DNA of 64,000 nt from Paracoccus ravus (GCF_004522175.1 NZ_SDEB01000001.1:62001-126000); one strand, 5' to 3'. Positions 36,100-46,720 are shown, counted from the stretch's first letter. Translations and numbers: made by a program. Notes: a model not told the origin generated them from the sequence alone.

Positions 36100-37012
36100 C
36101 GGCAAGATCCGCCGCCGCCTCTGGGTCCATCAGCGCGGGATCACTCGCCGCCTCGTCTTCGAAGGAGGCACATTGCGCATCCCCCAGCCGCTTTTCCGCC
36201 TCGGCGGCCTGCGCTGTACCGGGAAAGCGCGCAAGAATTTCCTGGAGGTAGAAGCAGCCCTGTTCCGGTCCTCCCCTTGCGCTCATCGCGCGCGACAGGC
36301 CCAGAAGCGAATCCGCGGCCTGCGGACCATTGGGATTTGCCGCGAAGCTTTCCAGCCAGGCGATGCCCGCGCCCGAAAGATCCCCGGCGGAATCCAGCGC
36401 GGCGCCGCGCAGGAACAGGGCCTCGGCGGTCAGGGGGCCGCCCGCGTGATGATGCGCTAGATGCGCGAAAAGATCGGCTGCCTGACGAAAGTCACCCTGA
36501 CCGAGCACCTCCCGGGCCCGGTCGAAATCGGCCTGTTCCGCCGCCGTAGCAGCCCCGGCCAAGGGGGTCGTGGCGGGCGCGTCAAGCGCGCCCTGCTGGT
36601 CCGAGGAAGGCAGGGGGGCCACGGAGCCGCCCTGTTCGCCCAATGTCGGGGTGGTCAGGCTGCCCAGATCGCAGCCCTCTTCCATTTCGCAGAGGCGGAA
36701 TTCGATATCCCCGATGCGGGTCGTGCCGTCCCGCACGATGCGATCGACGCGGTTCTGCAACTGTTCGGTCTGGCCAGTCAGTTGCTGAAGCCGTGCTTCC
36801 ATCGCGTTCATGCGGTCGATGGCGCTGTCGCCCCCTGCCGCGGCAAACCCAGCCGGACCGGCTGCGACCAATTCGCCCCGCAAGCTTTGCAGATCCGCCG
36901 AAAGCTGGTTCAACTCGGTCCGGATATCGGCCAGCGTCTCCTGATCCTGCGCTTCGGCGGGCAGCGCGCTCAGCGCCAGCCCCAGTGCAAGCATGATGCC
37001 CCGCAATGCCAT
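36089..37012 (-). CDS. cpoB: Tol-Pal coordinator CpoB (YbgF)
   Basis: 307-aa periplasmic protein. It has a signal peptide (1-22, AEAQ), an N-terminal coiled coil (about 25-95, DIRTELNQLSADLQSLRGEL and MNAMEARLQQLTGQ) and C-terminal TPR repeats (about 185-300). The E. coli homologue links septal wall synthesis with outer-membrane constriction. The ATG overlaps the pal stop by 1 bp (TGATG). Confidence 0.9.
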   Translation of the reverse strand: MALRGIMLALGLALSALPAEAQDQETLADIRTELNQLSADLQSLRGELVAAGPAGFAAAGGDSAIDRMNAMEARLQQLTGQTEQLQNRVDRIVRDGTTRIGDIEFRLCEMEEGCDLGSLTTPTLGEQGGSVAPLPSSDQQGALDAPATTPLAGAATAAEQADFDRAREVLGQGDFRQAADLFAHLAHHHAGGPLTAEALFLRGAALDSAGDLSGAGIAWLESFAANPNGPQAADSLLGLSRAMSARGGPEQGCFYLQEILARFPGTAQAAEAEKRLGDAQCASFEDEAASDPALMDPEAAADLADGQ

Positions 37013-37518
37013 CACATACCCGCCCCTGGGCTGACGGCGGTGACCGCGCGGCGGTTCTTGGTGTAGCATTCCTCGGTCGAGCAGATTTCCAGCGGGCGCT
37101 CCTTGCCGTAGCTGACGGTGCGCAAACGGCCCGAACCCACGCCCTGCGAGATCAGGTATTCCTGCACGGAACTTGCCCGGCGCGCGCCAAGCGCGAGGTT
37201 GTATTCGCGGGTGCCCTGCTCATCGGCATGACCCTCGATCAGGGCCGAGAAGCCTTGGTTCTGATTCAGCCAGCCGGCCTGATTGGCAAGGATGGTGCGG
37301 GCTTCGGGGGTCAAGGTCGATTGATCCACGGGAAACAGAACCGTGTCGCCCGCCGTCGCCTTGAAATGCTCGGCGGTGCCGGGCAGCGCGCTGACACCGA
37401 CACCTTGGTTCATATTGGCATAGGGATCATTGACCATCGGGCCCTGTTGGGCGGGGCGCGAACACGCCGCGGTCGCCAGCAGCATCCCGATCGCCGCAAA
37501 TTTCACGAATGTCTTCAT
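37012..37518 (-). CDS. pal: Peptidoglycan-associated lipoprotein Pal
   Basis: 168-aa outer-membrane lipoprotein. The signal peptide has lipobox ATAAC (Cys19). An OmpA-like peptidoglycan-binding domain (about 55-160) contains IEGHADEQGTREYNLALGARRA. It binds wall diaminopimelate and TolB to keep the envelope joined during division. It lies 21 bp after tolB. Confidence 0.96.
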   Translation of the reverse strand: MKTFVKFAAIGMLLATAACSRPAQQGPMVNDPYANMNQGVGVSALPGTAEHFKATAGDTVLFPVDQSTLTPEARTILANQAGWLNQNQGFSALIEGHADEQGTREYNLALGARRASSVQEYLISQGVGSGRLRTVSYGKERPLEICSTEECYTKNRRAVTAVSPGAGM

Positions 37519-37539
37519 AATTCTGTCCAGTTCCCGCGG

Positions 37540-38865
37540 TTACGGCAGCAAGGGACCCCAATCCGGGTCCGAGGCCGCGCCATTCAACTTGACCGGTCGC
37601 ATGTTCCGCCCGGTGATGTCCACCGAATGCAGGCGCGGCTCGCCATTGCCGCCGGGGGTGACGCGGGTAAACATCACGACGCGCCCATTGGGGGCCCAGG
37701 AGGGGCCCTCGTCAAGGAACGATTCGGTCAACATCTTTTCTTCCGAGCCATCCGTGCGCATCACGCCGATATGAAACTTGGCCCCGACCTGCCGGGTAAA
37801 GGCGATCATGTCGCCGCGCGGCGACCAGACCGGCGTGCCATAGCGGCCCTCGCCGAAGCTGATGCGCTTGGGCTCTCCACCGCTGGCCGACATCACATAA
37901 AGCTGCGGCTGGCCCGAGCGGTCGCTTTCAAAGACGATCTGACTGCCGTCGGGCGAGAAGCTGGGCGAGGTCTCGATAGAGGGGGCATTGGTCAGCGGGC
38001 GCTGCGCCCCGCTTGCCGCATCCATCTGGTAGATGTCGGTATTGCCGTTCTTTTCCAGCGAATAGACGATCCAGCGCCCATCCGGCGAGAAGCGCGGCGA
38101 AAAGCTCATCCCGCCCTGCTGCGCGTTCAGCGGACGCGCCGCCAGCGAATTCACATCCATCATCATCGCGGTCGGGAAGCCCGAGGCATAGCTGGTATAA
38201 AGCAGGCGCGAACCATCGGGCGAGAAGCGCGGCTTCAGCACCAGCGTGGAATCATCGGTCAGGAATTTGATATTCGCGCCGTCGTAATCCATGACGCCGA
38301 TCCGCTTGCGGCGGGCATCCTTGGGACCGCTTTCCTGCACGAAGGCAACGCGGCTGTCGAAATAGGGGCCTTCGCCCGTCAGGCGGGCATAGACCTGATC
38401 GGCGGCCTTATGCGCGGCGCGCCGCCAATTGCCGGTCCCGGCGTCGAACTGCATCCCATCGCCCAAGGGCTGACCGGAAAACACATCGAACAGGCGGAAC
38501 TTGACCACGACCTTGCCGCCCTCGACCCGGACCGCGCCGGTGATCAGGGCTTGGGCATTGATCGCCTTCCAATCCTCATAGGCGACCGGGGTCTCGAAGC
38601 TTTCGGGGCGCGCGATATGGGCCGAGGCCGGGATCTCGCGGAACAGGCCGGTCCCGGTCAGGTCGGCGGCGATCAGGTTCTGGACCTGCGCCAGCAATTC
38701 GCCCGCGCCCCCCTCGTCATGGAAGGCCGAGATCGCGAAAGGCATCGGCTCGATCACGCCATCGGTGATCTCGATACGCAGCGGGCCGTCCTGCGCGAGA
38801 ACCGGCGCGGCAAGGCCCAGACCCGCAAGGGCCAGAGCGGAGGTCAGGAAAAATTTACGCAACAT
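37540..38865 (-). CDS. tolB: Tol-Pal system protein TolB
   Basis: 441-aa periplasmic protein. It has a signal peptide (1-25, PVLAQ), an N-terminal alpha/beta domain (about 26-160) and a six-bladed beta-propeller built from PD40-type repeats such as [27 protein letters not shown] and [14 protein letters not shown]. It binds Pal and connects with TolA. It sits between tolA and pal as usual. Confidence 0.97.
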   Translation of the reverse strand: MLRKFFLTSALALAGLGLAAPVLAQDGPLRIEITDGVIEPMPFAISAFHDEGGAGELLAQVQNLIAADLTGTGLFREIPASAHIARPESFETPVAYEDWKAINAQALITGAVRVEGGKVVVKFRLFDVFSGQPLGDGMQFDAGTGNWRRAAHKAADQVYARLTGEGPYFDSRVAFVQESGPKDARRKRIGVMDYDGANIKFLTDDSTLVLKPRFSPDGSRLLYTSYASGFPTAMMMDVNSLAARPLNAQQGGMSFSPRFSPDGRWIVYSLEKNGNTDIYQMDAASGAQRPLTNAPSIETSPSFSPDGSQIVFESDRSGQPQLYVMSASGGEPKRISFGEGRYGTPVWSPRGDMIAFTRQVGAKFHIGVMRTDGSEEKMLTESFLDEGPSWAPNGRVVMFTRVTPGGNGEPRLHSVDITGRNMRPVKLNGAASDPDWGPLLP

Positions 38866-38924
38866 GAATAGCCCTCGGAGGTCTGGTTGCAGGATGAGTT
38901 GACGAAATCAGGTATGCCATGGCG

Positions 38925-40337
38925 CTACTTGATCGTGGCGTTTCCGCTGGGGTTGAAATCAATGATGACGTCCTTCCAGCGGTTATATTTCTCTGCCGGG
39001 AGGTTGTAGCCGTTCCGTCCGCACATCAGGATCGCGCGGCGCGCCGCCTCATAGGCCTGTTTGGCCACGGCGTCGGATGCGCCGTTATGGTCGATCATTT
39101 TCAGCGAACCGGATTCGGGCTTGCCATCGGGCGACATCGAGAAGCTGACGGAAACGGTGGTCCGACCCGCCTCGGTCGAAAGCGAGCCGCGATTCCAGCA
39201 GGCCTCGACCGCGACCCGAAAGCCGTCCTTTTCGCCCTGGCTCAGCGGCGGCCCGCTGGCGGCTGCCCCGCCGCCGCCCGAAGCGCCCGCGCCTTCTTCT
39301 TTTTTCATGGCTTCGGCCAGCGCCGCCTTTTTGGCAGCCTCGTTCGCGGCCTTGCGCTCGGCCTCGGCCTTTTCCTTGGCCTTTGCTTCGGCCGCGGCCT
39401 CTTGCGCCGCCTTTTTCGCGGCGGCGCGCTTTTCCTCTGCGGCCTTTTCAGCGGCGGCCTTTTCCTCGGCCTCTTCGCGGGCCTTGGCTTCGGCCTCGCG
39501 TTTTTCTGCGTCGCGTTTTTCTGCGGCGGCTTCCCGGGCGGCGCGCTCGGCGGCTTCCTTTTTCGCCGCCTCGGCGGCTTCGCGTTTTTCGGCCTCGGCT
39601 GCCTCAGCCGCGGCAAGCCTGCGGGCGCGTTCCTCGGCCTCGGCCGCCTTGCGCGCAGCCTGGGCTTCCTCGCGGCGGGCGGTTTCGCGGCGCTCGGCCT
39701 CGGCCCGCTCCTCGGCCTGCCGGCGGGCGGCGGCCTCGCTGCGTTCCTTGGCGGCGGCTTCCTCGGCGGCTGCTTCTTCGGCCTCACGGGCAAGAACAGC
39801 CTCGCGACGGCGCGCGGCTTCTTCGGCCTCGCGCCGGGCCTGAACGGCCTGGGCAAGCCCTTCGGGGCGACCATGCGGGCGGGGCGCATCCAAGGCCGCG
39901 ACCTTGGATTCCTGCGGCAAGGGGGCGGGTGCCTGTCGCTCGGCTTCGGGGGCAGCCGTCGTCGCAGGCAACTCCATCCTCGGCGTTTCGGGCAGGTCGG
40001 GGCGCTCTTCGGGACGCGCAGCCGGAAGGTTCAGCATGGCGACATTGCTGTCGGGTGCCGGGGGGCTCATCGCCTCGGGCGCGCCGATCACGACCTCATC
40101 GGCCGGAGGGCGGGGCTGGGCCGGGACCGTCTCGGCCGTGGCATCGACCGGACCGCTGCCCGCCGCGGCTGCGGCCAGGGCCTGGAACTCGGCCTCGGAC
40201 ATGGTCGAAACCTCGGCCATGCGGATCGCATCGAGCGGCTGGGGACGAAACAATGCGCCGCCCACCACGGCAAAGCCGATCAGCCCGGCATGCGCGGCAC
40301 CCGAGACCCAATAGCCGAAGCGGTCGGCGCGATCCAT
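38925..40337 (-). CDS. tolA: TolA envelope-spanning protein
   Basis: 470-aa inner-membrane protein. It has one N-terminal span (about 12-31), a Pro-rich segment, a long Ala/Glu/Lys-rich helix (about 140-340, many EAAAKEA-like blocks) and a C-terminal domain (about 375-470) with GRTTVSVSFSMSPDGKP. It reaches from TolQR to Pal/TolB. The low-complexity helix produces long spurious open frames on the other strand. Confidence 0.93.
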   Translation of the reverse strand: MDRADRFGYWVSGAAHAGLIGFAVVGGALFRPQPLDAIRMAEVSTMSEAEFQALAAAAAGSGPVDATAETVPAQPRPPADEVVIGAPEAMSPPAPDSNVAMLNLPAARPEERPDLPETPRMELPATTAAPEAERQAPAPLPQESKVAALDAPRPHGRPEGLAQAVQARREAEEAARRREAVLAREAEEAAAEEAAAKERSEAAARRQAEERAEAERRETARREEAQAARKAAEAEERARRLAAAEAAEAEKREAAEAAKKEAAERAAREAAAEKRDAEKREAEAKAREEAEEKAAAEKAAEEKRAAAKKAAQEAAAEAKAKEKAEAERKAANEAAKKAALAEAMKKEEGAGASGGGGAAASGPPLSQGEKDGFRVAVEACWNRGSLSTEAGRTTVSVSFSMSPDGKPESGSLKMIDHNGASDAVAKQAYEAARRAILMCGRNGYNLPAEKYNRWKDVIIDFNPSGNATIK

Positions 40338-40341
40338 CGGC

Positions 40342-40809
40342 CTAGCCTTCGGTCGTCTGGCCGTCCATCCGGGGGCCGCCCGAATCCGTCACCAGAACGA
40401 TATTGTTGAAGCCCGCCGCATTCAGCGCCCCCATCACCTCCATGATGCGGGCATAGGGGATCGTGCCATCCGCGCGCAGATAGATCTTGTCGCTCTGACG
40501 TTCGGCCGCCACGGCCTGAAGCCGGGTGACCAGTTCCTCCTCGGGAACCTCTGTCGTCATCACGAGGATCGGGCCCTCGGGCGTGACCGAGACGGACAGC
40601 GGTTCCTCGGGTTCGGCCGGAACGGATTGCGCGGCGGTCTTGGGCAGTTCCAGCGGCACGCCGACGGTCAGAAGCGGCGCCGCGACCATGAAGACGATCA
40701 GCAGCACCAGCATCACGTCCACAAAGGGCGTCACGTTGATCTCGGCCATCGGCTGCGATCTGCCGCGGCCGCGCCCTGCCCGGTTGCGCTTGACGACGCC
40801 CGCGCCCAT
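40342..40809 (-). CDS. tolR: TolR protein
   Basis: 155-aa ExbD/TolR-family subunit of the TolQRA motor. One membrane span at about 28-47 is in NVTPFVDVMLVLLIVFMVAAP, with the proton-carrying Asp31. A periplasmic dimerisation domain follows. It starts on the last base of tolQ (1-bp overlap) and ends 4 bp before tolA. It is clearly separate from ExbD at 1.2 kb. Confidence 0.95.
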   Translation of the reverse strand: MGAGVVKRNRAGRGRGRSQPMAEINVTPFVDVMLVLLIVFMVAAPLLTVGVPLELPKTAAQSVPAEPEEPLSVSVTPEGPILVMTTEVPEEELVTRLQAVAAERQSDKIYLRADGTIPYARIMEVMGALNAAGFNNIVLVTDSGGPRMDGQTTEG

Positions 40810-41504
40810 CAGCCGTCTTCCAATTGACGCGACAGGATGGTCGAGAACTCGTCCGAGAAGGACTCGTAATTCCCAAGGATCCGGTCGGAATCGGCGCTGA
40901 GCTTGTTATAGAAGACCACGGCCGGAATGGCCGCCACCAGACCAAGCGCCGTCGCCACCAACGCCTCGGCAATGCCGGGCGCAACCACGGCCAGCGAGGT
41001 GTTCTGCGACAGGGCGATCTCCTCGAAGGCAGTCTTGATGCCCCAGACCGTGCCGAAGAGCCCGATGAAGGGCGCGGTCGAGCCGACCGTGGCAAGGAAG
41101 GGCAGCCCGCGCGTCAGGCGGTCGCTTTCGCGATTGATCGCCACGTTCATCGCGCGGTCAATCCGCGCGGTCGCGCCCGCGATCATGCCGCCATCGTCAC
41201 GATGGCTGCGCCGCCATTCGGTCATGCCGGCCGAAAAGATGCGCTCAGAGGCCCCCGACGGCTCTTCGCCGACGCGGTCGTAAAGATCGTCCAGTGGCTG
41301 GCCGGACCAGAAGGCGCGGTCGAAACGATCGGCCTCGCGCTTGGCGGCGTTGAAGCTGATGAATTTCTGGATGATGATCGCCCAGGCCCAGAACGAGGCA
41401 AGGACCAGCATCACCATCACGATCTGGACGGTCAGGGACGCGCGCGCGAACAGCGCGATCAGGGAAAAGTCGATCGGCTGACCGGCTGCGGCGAGTTGTT
41501 CCAT
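40809..41504 (-). CDS. tolQ: TolQ protein
   Basis: 231-aa MotA/TolQ/ExbB proton-channel subunit with three membrane helices (about 15-37, 133-155 and 170-192). It contains [20 protein letters not shown] and [26 protein letters not shown]. It lacks the long signal-bearing extension of the ExbB at the window start. Together with TolR it powers TolA. Confidence 0.96.
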   Translation of the reverse strand: MEQLAAAGQPIDFSLIALFARASLTVQIVMVMLVLASFWAWAIIIQKFISFNAAKREADRFDRAFWSGQPLDDLYDRVGEEPSGASERIFSAGMTEWRRSHRDDGGMIAGATARIDRAMNVAINRESDRLTRGLPFLATVGSTAPFIGLFGTVWGIKTAFEEIALSQNTSLAVVAPGIAEALVATALGLVAAIPAVVFYNKLSADSDRILGNYESFSDEFSTILSRQLEDG

Positions 41505-41603
41505 GAATCAGGCCTGTGAATTTGGCCGCTGCGGCGCGGCTTCTGGCCAAGCCGAATACCAGAAGCCCGAGCATAGACAAAGCCCGCAGGCGTCAAATCT
41601 GCG

Positions 41604-42008
41604 TCAGGAACAGGCGGATTCCGCGCCCTGAAGCCGCGACGTCACGGTTTTGGGAAGCCGGACCGGGCGTCCGGCCTCGGTGATGCAGACAAGAGTCACC
41701 ACCGCCGAGAACAGCAATTGATCGCCGCGTCGCAGCTTCTGGCACATGATGATGCGCGCGGCCCCCATCTCATGGATGCTGGAGGTGACGGTCAGATCGT
41801 CATCGAAACGCGCGGGCGAGAGGTAATCCGCCTCGACCCGACGCACCGCGAAAACCAGCCCCTCGGCTTTCATCGCGACCTGATCGACGCCGACGGCCCG
41901 CAGCCATTCGCTGCGGGCACGCTCGATGAATTTCAGGTAATTCGCGTAATAGACGATGCCCGCAAGGTCGGTATCCTCGTAATAGACGCGGATGGGGAAC
42001 TGATGCAT
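41604..42008 (-). CDS. ybgC: YbgC tol-pal-associated acyl-CoA thioesterase
   Basis: 134-aa hotdog thioesterase (4HBT). The N-terminal VYYEDTDLAGIVYYANYLKF contains the YbgC catalytic Asp motif. It normally precedes tolQ, as here (99 bp upstream). In E. coli it acts on short acyl-CoA and acyl carrier protein substrates and associates with phospholipid synthesis enzymes. Confidence 0.94.
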   Translation of the reverse strand: MHQFPIRVYYEDTDLAGIVYYANYLKFIERARSEWLRAVGVDQVAMKAEGLVFAVRRVEADYLSPARFDDDLTVTSSIHEMGAARIIMCQKLRRGDQLLFSAVVTLVCITEAGRPVRLPKTVTSRLQGAESACS

Positions 42009-42017
42009 GGCGGGCTC

Positions 42018-42656
42018 CTATTGGCGCGGCAGGCGCGCGGCAAGGCGCAGCGCATGGGAAGGGTCCATGGCCGCGACCGGCATGACCGGATCATAGGCGG
42101 CGCGGATCAGCCCGGCCAGTTCCGCCGAAGGGCTGACTTCGCGCGAGAAGGTCAGCATCGCGCGCATCATCATCGCCTCGGCCAGTTCCGCCGGATGGGC
42201 ATCGGCAAGGCGGCCACCCATATTCACGAAGGTCAGGCAGGCGCGGATGCCGCCATCGGCATCAAAGCGAAAGATGCGATATTGATCCGCCGCACCCGAT
42301 TTCAGTCGCTCGTGCAGGTCGGGCTGGCCGGTCAATTGCGCGAGGTCGGGAACGCCCGAAAGCTCATCCCAATCGCGCACGAAGAACATCATCAGATTCG
42401 CGCCCATATCGGGATCGGTCTCGACGATCGGATGCCCCGCATCGGCCAAGGCGGCGCGTGTCACGCTGCGGAATATCTCGAGCGTTTCGTCCGACAGGCC
42501 GAAAATGACCGGAGCGACCGGCCTACCCCAGCGCGCGCAAAGATAGCGGCCGTCGCGGGTGAAAAGGGCTGTGATCTCGTCCGGGCCAAGCACGCTGCGT
42601 TCCTCTTTCTTCGGATGCCCTTGGGGAATCGGCAGCAAGGCTGCATCAGTGGGCAA
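42018..42656 (-). CDS. Unrecognised conserved-looking protein, 212 aa
   Basis: I do not recognise a family. The protein is soluble, with no signal peptide or membrane span, and is moderately acidic. It contains DGRYLCARWGRPVAPVIFGL and ANLMMFFVRDWDEL. The start is TTG at 42656 with AGGGGGCGG directly upstream; there is no ATG in the first 150 codons that would leave a reasonable protein. It lies 9 bp before ybgC and 30 bp after scoB on the same strand, so it may be co-transcribed with either. Coding is supported by codon pattern and tight spacing. Confidence 0.75.
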   Translation of the reverse strand: MPTDAALLPIPQGHPKKEERSVLGPDEITALFTRDGRYLCARWGRPVAPVIFGLSDETLEIFRSVTRAALADAGHPIVETDPDMGANLMMFFVRDWDELSGVPDLAQLTGQPDLHERLKSGAADQYRIFRFDADGGIRACLTFVNMGGRLADAHPAELAEAMMMRAMLTFSREVSPSAELAGLIRAAYDPVMPVAAMDPSHALRLAARLPRQ

Positions 42657-42686
42657 GCCGCCCCCTAATGCGATCAGGTCGAAAGC

Positions 42687-43315
42687 TCAACCGACGATGG
42701 TCGCCTCGGTCGCGGCGCGCAGCTCGTCCTCGGTCACGCCCTCGGCGGTCTCGACGATTTTCAGCCCGCCTTCGACCACGTCCAGAACGCCCAGATTTGT
42801 GATGATGCGGTTCACCACGCCCTGCCCGGTCAGCGGCAGGGTGCAGGTTTTCAGCACCTTCGACTCGCCGGCCTTGTTGGTGTGGTCCATGACCACGACG
42901 ACGCGTTTGACGCCCGCGACCAAATCCATCGCGCCACCCATGCCCTTCACAAGCTTGCCGGGGATCATCCAGTTCGCGAGATCGCCGTTCTCGGCCACTT
43001 CCATCGCGCCGAGGATCGCCATGGCGATCTTGCCGCCGCGGATCATCGCGAAGCTTTCCGAACTGTCAAAGAAGGCGGTCTGCGGCAGCGCGGTCACGGT
43101 CTGCTTGCCCGCATTGATCAAATCGGGGTCTTCCTCGCCCTCATAGGGGAAGGGGCCGATGCCCAGCATGCCGTTTTCCGATTGCAGCGTGACCGAGACG
43201 CCCTCGGGGATGTAATTCGCGACCAGCGTCGGGATGCCGATGCCAAGGTTCACATACCAGCCGTCCTGCAATTCCTGCGCGGCGCGGGCGGCCATCTGGT
43301 TCCGATCCCAAGGCA

Positions 43316-43316
<1 letters not shown>
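42687..43316 (-). CDS. scoB: 3-oxoacid CoA-transferase subunit B
   Basis: 209-aa beta subunit of succinyl-CoA:3-ketoacid CoA-transferase. The catalytic Glu is in [11 protein letters not shown] (about residue 50), with [17 protein letters not shown] before it and [13 protein letters not shown] after. It activates acetoacetate using succinyl-CoA, for ketone-body or PHB turnover. It overlaps scoA by 1 bp. Confidence 0.95.
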
Positions 43317-44020
<704 letters not shown>

Positions 44021-44093
44021 CCGCTCCTCCGCCGCAGTTTGGAATTTTGTGGCGGGGTTGCGGGTCGATGTCAACGCGCCGCACTGCGGCATT

Positions 44094-44130
44094 AAAAAAC
44101 CCGCCCAGAAGGAGGACCAACTAGGCGGGC
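44094..44130 (-). terminator. Intrinsic terminator of topA
   Basis: On the leftward strand CCCGCC (44129-44124) pairs with GGCGGG (44105-44100), followed by TTTTTT (44099-44094). It lies 20 bp past the topA stop, separating topA from scoA. Confidence 0.85.
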
Positions 44131-44149
44131 TTTGCGGCAGATTGCCGGA

Positions 44150-46720
44150 TTACTCGGCCTTTTTGGCCTTGGGCGCTGCCTTTTTCGCGGCAGGCTTCTT
44201 GGCCGCAGCTTTCTTCGCCGGAGCCTTTTCAGCCTTGGGCGCGGCCTTCTTGGCGGGCTTCTTTGCCTTGCCAGCCTTTTCGGTGATCAGCTCCAACGCG
44301 CGCTCCAGCGTCACCGCACCGGGTTCCAGATCGCGTGGCAGGGTCGCGTTCACTTTGCCCCATTTAACGTAAGGCCCGTAGCGCCCGCTCAGGACCTGAA
44401 TCGGCCCGCCCTCGGGATGCTCGCCCAGTTCCGCCAGCGGCGCAGCCGGAGCCGCCCTGCCCCGCACAACCTTCGTGGCCAGAACTTCGACCGCGCGGTT
44501 CATGCCAATGGTAAAAACCTCATCGACCTCGGGAAGGTTCGCGTATTTCGAGCCATGCTTCACATAGGGGCCATAGCGCCCGATCCCGGCTTCGACGATT
44601 TCACCGTCCTCGGGATGCGGGCCAATCGCGCGCGGCAGCGCCAAAAGCGCCAGCGCCCGTTCCAGATCGACCGAGGCCAGATCCCAGCCCTTCGGCACCG
44701 AGGCGCGCGGCGGTTTCGGAACATCCGCCGTCGCCTCGCCACGCTGGACATAGGGGCCGAAGCGGCCGTTTTTCAGGCTGATCTCGTCGCCATTATCGGT
44801 GCCCAGAACGGCATCGCCCACGACCTCGCCCTCGGGGCTGCTGATCGGACGGGTGAAGCGGCATTCGGGATAGTTGGTGCAGCCAATGAAAGCCCCGCCG
44901 GAACGCGCGGTCTTCAGATGCAGCCGACCCTTGTGGCAAAGCGGGCATTCCCGCGGATCGCCGCCATCGGCACGGGCCGGGTAAAGATGAGGCGCCAAGG
45001 CCTCGTCAATCGCCTCGAGCACTTCGCCGATACGCAACTCGCTGGTTCCCTCCAGCGCAGCCGTAAAATCCTTCCAAAAGCGGCGCAGCACCTCGCGATA
45101 GGCGCGTTCGCCCGAGGAGATGTCGTCCAGCTCGCCCTCGAGGCTCGAGGTGAAGTCGTAGCTGACATAGCGCGGGAAATATTTCAGCAGGAAGATGGTG
45201 ACCAGCCGCCCCTTATCCTCGGGGATCAGGCGGTTCTGTTCCTTGCGGACATAGTCGCGGTCCTGGATCGTGGTGACGATCGAGGCATAGGTCGAGGGCC
45301 GGCCGATGCCGAGCTCTTCCATGCGCTTGACCAGCGTCGCCTCGGTGTAGCGCGGCGGCGCCTGGGTGAAGTGCTGCTCGGGATTGATCCCGCGCTTGTC
45401 CGCCTTCTCGCCTTCCTTGATCAGCGGCAGGCGGCGGCTGTCCTCGTCTTCCTCGTCGTCGCGGCCCTGGTCGTAGACCTTCAGGAAGCCGTCGAACATC
45501 ATCACCTGGCCGGTGGCGCGCAGGCCGATCTGGGCGTCGTCCGAGCCGATCTCGACGGTGGTGCGCTCAATCCGGGCGGATTCCATCTGGGACGCAATCG
45601 TGCGCTTCCAGATCAGATCATACAGCGCCTTCTGGTCCTTGTCCGAGACCGGCAGCTTGTCGGGCGAGACGAACATATCCGTCGGGCGGATACATTCGTG
45701 CGCTTCCTGCGCGTTCTTGGCCTTGTTCTTGTACATGCGCGGGCTCGAGGGCAGGTATTCCTCGCCGAAGCGCTTCTTGATCGCGTCGCGCGCCGACATC
45801 ACCGCCTCGGGGGCCATGTCGATGCCGTCGGTCCGCATATAGGTGATGTAGCCCGCCTCATAAAGCCGCTGCGCCGCCGACATGCAGGCCCGCGCGCCAA
45901 GGCCCAGCTTGCGGCTGGCCTCCTGCTGCAGGGTCGAGGTCATGAAGGGCGGCCAAGGGTTCCGGCTCGCGGGCTTGGCGGTGACGCTCGCGACCTTCAG
46001 ATCGCGCGAGGCAATGGCGGAAACCGCCAGCATCGCATCCTTCTCCGTCGCGAGGTCAAAGCGATCCAGTTTCTTGCCGCCATAGACGGTCAGGTTGGCG
46101 TCGAACTGATCGCCACGCGGCGTCGCCAGTTTCGCATGGACCGACCAATATTCGCGGGCCTTGAAAGCCTCGATCTCCATCTCGCGGTCGACGATGACGC
46201 GCAGCGCGACCGATTGCACGCGGCCCGCCGATTTCGCGCCGGGCAGCTTGCGCCACAGCACCGGGGACAGGTTGAAGCCGACCAGATAGTCCAGCGCGCG
46301 GCGCGCGAGGTAAGCATCGACCAGCGGCTGGTCGATCTGGCGCGGGGCCGCCATCGCCTCGGTCACGGCGTTCTTGGTGATCGCGTTGAAGGTCACACGG
46401 CTGACCTGCGCGCCCTTTTTCAGCGCGGGGGCCAAAGTCTCCAGCAGGTGCCACGAGATCGCCTCGCCCTCGCGATCAGGGTCAGTGGCGAGGATCAAGT
46501 TCGGATCGGATGCCAGCGCATCCTTGATCGCCTTGACGTGCTTTTTCGAATCCGAGGCGACTTCCCATTTCATCGCGAAATCGGCTTCGGGATCGACGCT
46601 GCCATCCTTGGGCGGCAGGTCGCGGACATGCCCGAAGGACGCCAGAACCGTGTAATCGTCGCCAAGGTACTTGTTGATCGTCTTGGCCTTGGCCGGAGAT
46701 TCGACGACGACGACAGGCAT
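44150..46720 (-). CDS. topA: DNA topoisomerase I
   Basis: 856-aa type IA topoisomerase that relaxes negative supercoils. TOPRIM domain at 3-115 (VVVESPAKAKTINKYLG; DPDREGEAISWH). The active-site Tyr is in YITYMRTDGIDM at about 295. The C-terminal zinc finger CPLCHKGRLHL has cysteines continuing to NYPEC. After that come repeats of the topo C-terminal beta domain and a Lys/Ala/Pro-rich tail of about 50 residues. The start MPVVVVESP follows AAGGA; the longer frame has no support. Confidence 0.97.
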   Translation of the reverse strand: MPVVVVESPAKAKTINKYLGDDYTVLASFGHVRDLPPKDGSVDPEADFAMKWEVASDSKKHVKAIKDALASDPNLILATDPDREGEAISWHLLETLAPALKKGAQVSRVTFNAITKNAVTEAMAAPRQIDQPLVDAYLARRALDYLVGFNLSPVLWRKLPGAKSAGRVQSVALRVIVDREMEIEAFKAREYWSVHAKLATPRGDQFDANLTVYGGKKLDRFDLATEKDAMLAVSAIASRDLKVASVTAKPASRNPWPPFMTSTLQQEASRKLGLGARACMSAAQRLYEAGYITYMRTDGIDMAPEAVMSARDAIKKRFGEEYLPSSPRMYKNKAKNAQEAHECIRPTDMFVSPDKLPVSDKDQKALYDLIWKRTIASQMESARIERTTVEIGSDDAQIGLRATGQVMMFDGFLKVYDQGRDDEEDEDSRRLPLIKEGEKADKRGINPEQHFTQAPPRYTEATLVKRMEELGIGRPSTYASIVTTIQDRDYVRKEQNRLIPEDKGRLVTIFLLKYFPRYVSYDFTSSLEGELDDISSGERAYREVLRRFWKDFTAALEGTSELRIGEVLEAIDEALAPHLYPARADGGDPRECPLCHKGRLHLKTARSGGAFIGCTNYPECRFTRPISSPEGEVVGDAVLGTDNGDEISLKNGRFGPYVQRGEATADVPKPPRASVPKGWDLASVDLERALALLALPRAIGPHPEDGEIVEAGIGRYGPYVKHGSKYANLPEVDEVFTIGMNRAVEVLATKVVRGRAAPAAPLAELGEHPEGGPIQVLSGRYGPYVKWGKVNATLPRDLEPGAVTLERALELITEKAGKAKKPAKKAAPKAEKAPAKKAAAKKPAAKKAAPKAKKAE

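Noticed and set aside
37006..38871. 621-codon open frame on the + strand
   Set aside because: Antisense to pal and tolB, which are complete with signal peptides and domain motifs.
39300..39850. Ala/Lys/Glu-rich repeats as a mobile or satellite repeat
   Set aside because: They encode the long helix of TolA, expected for the family.
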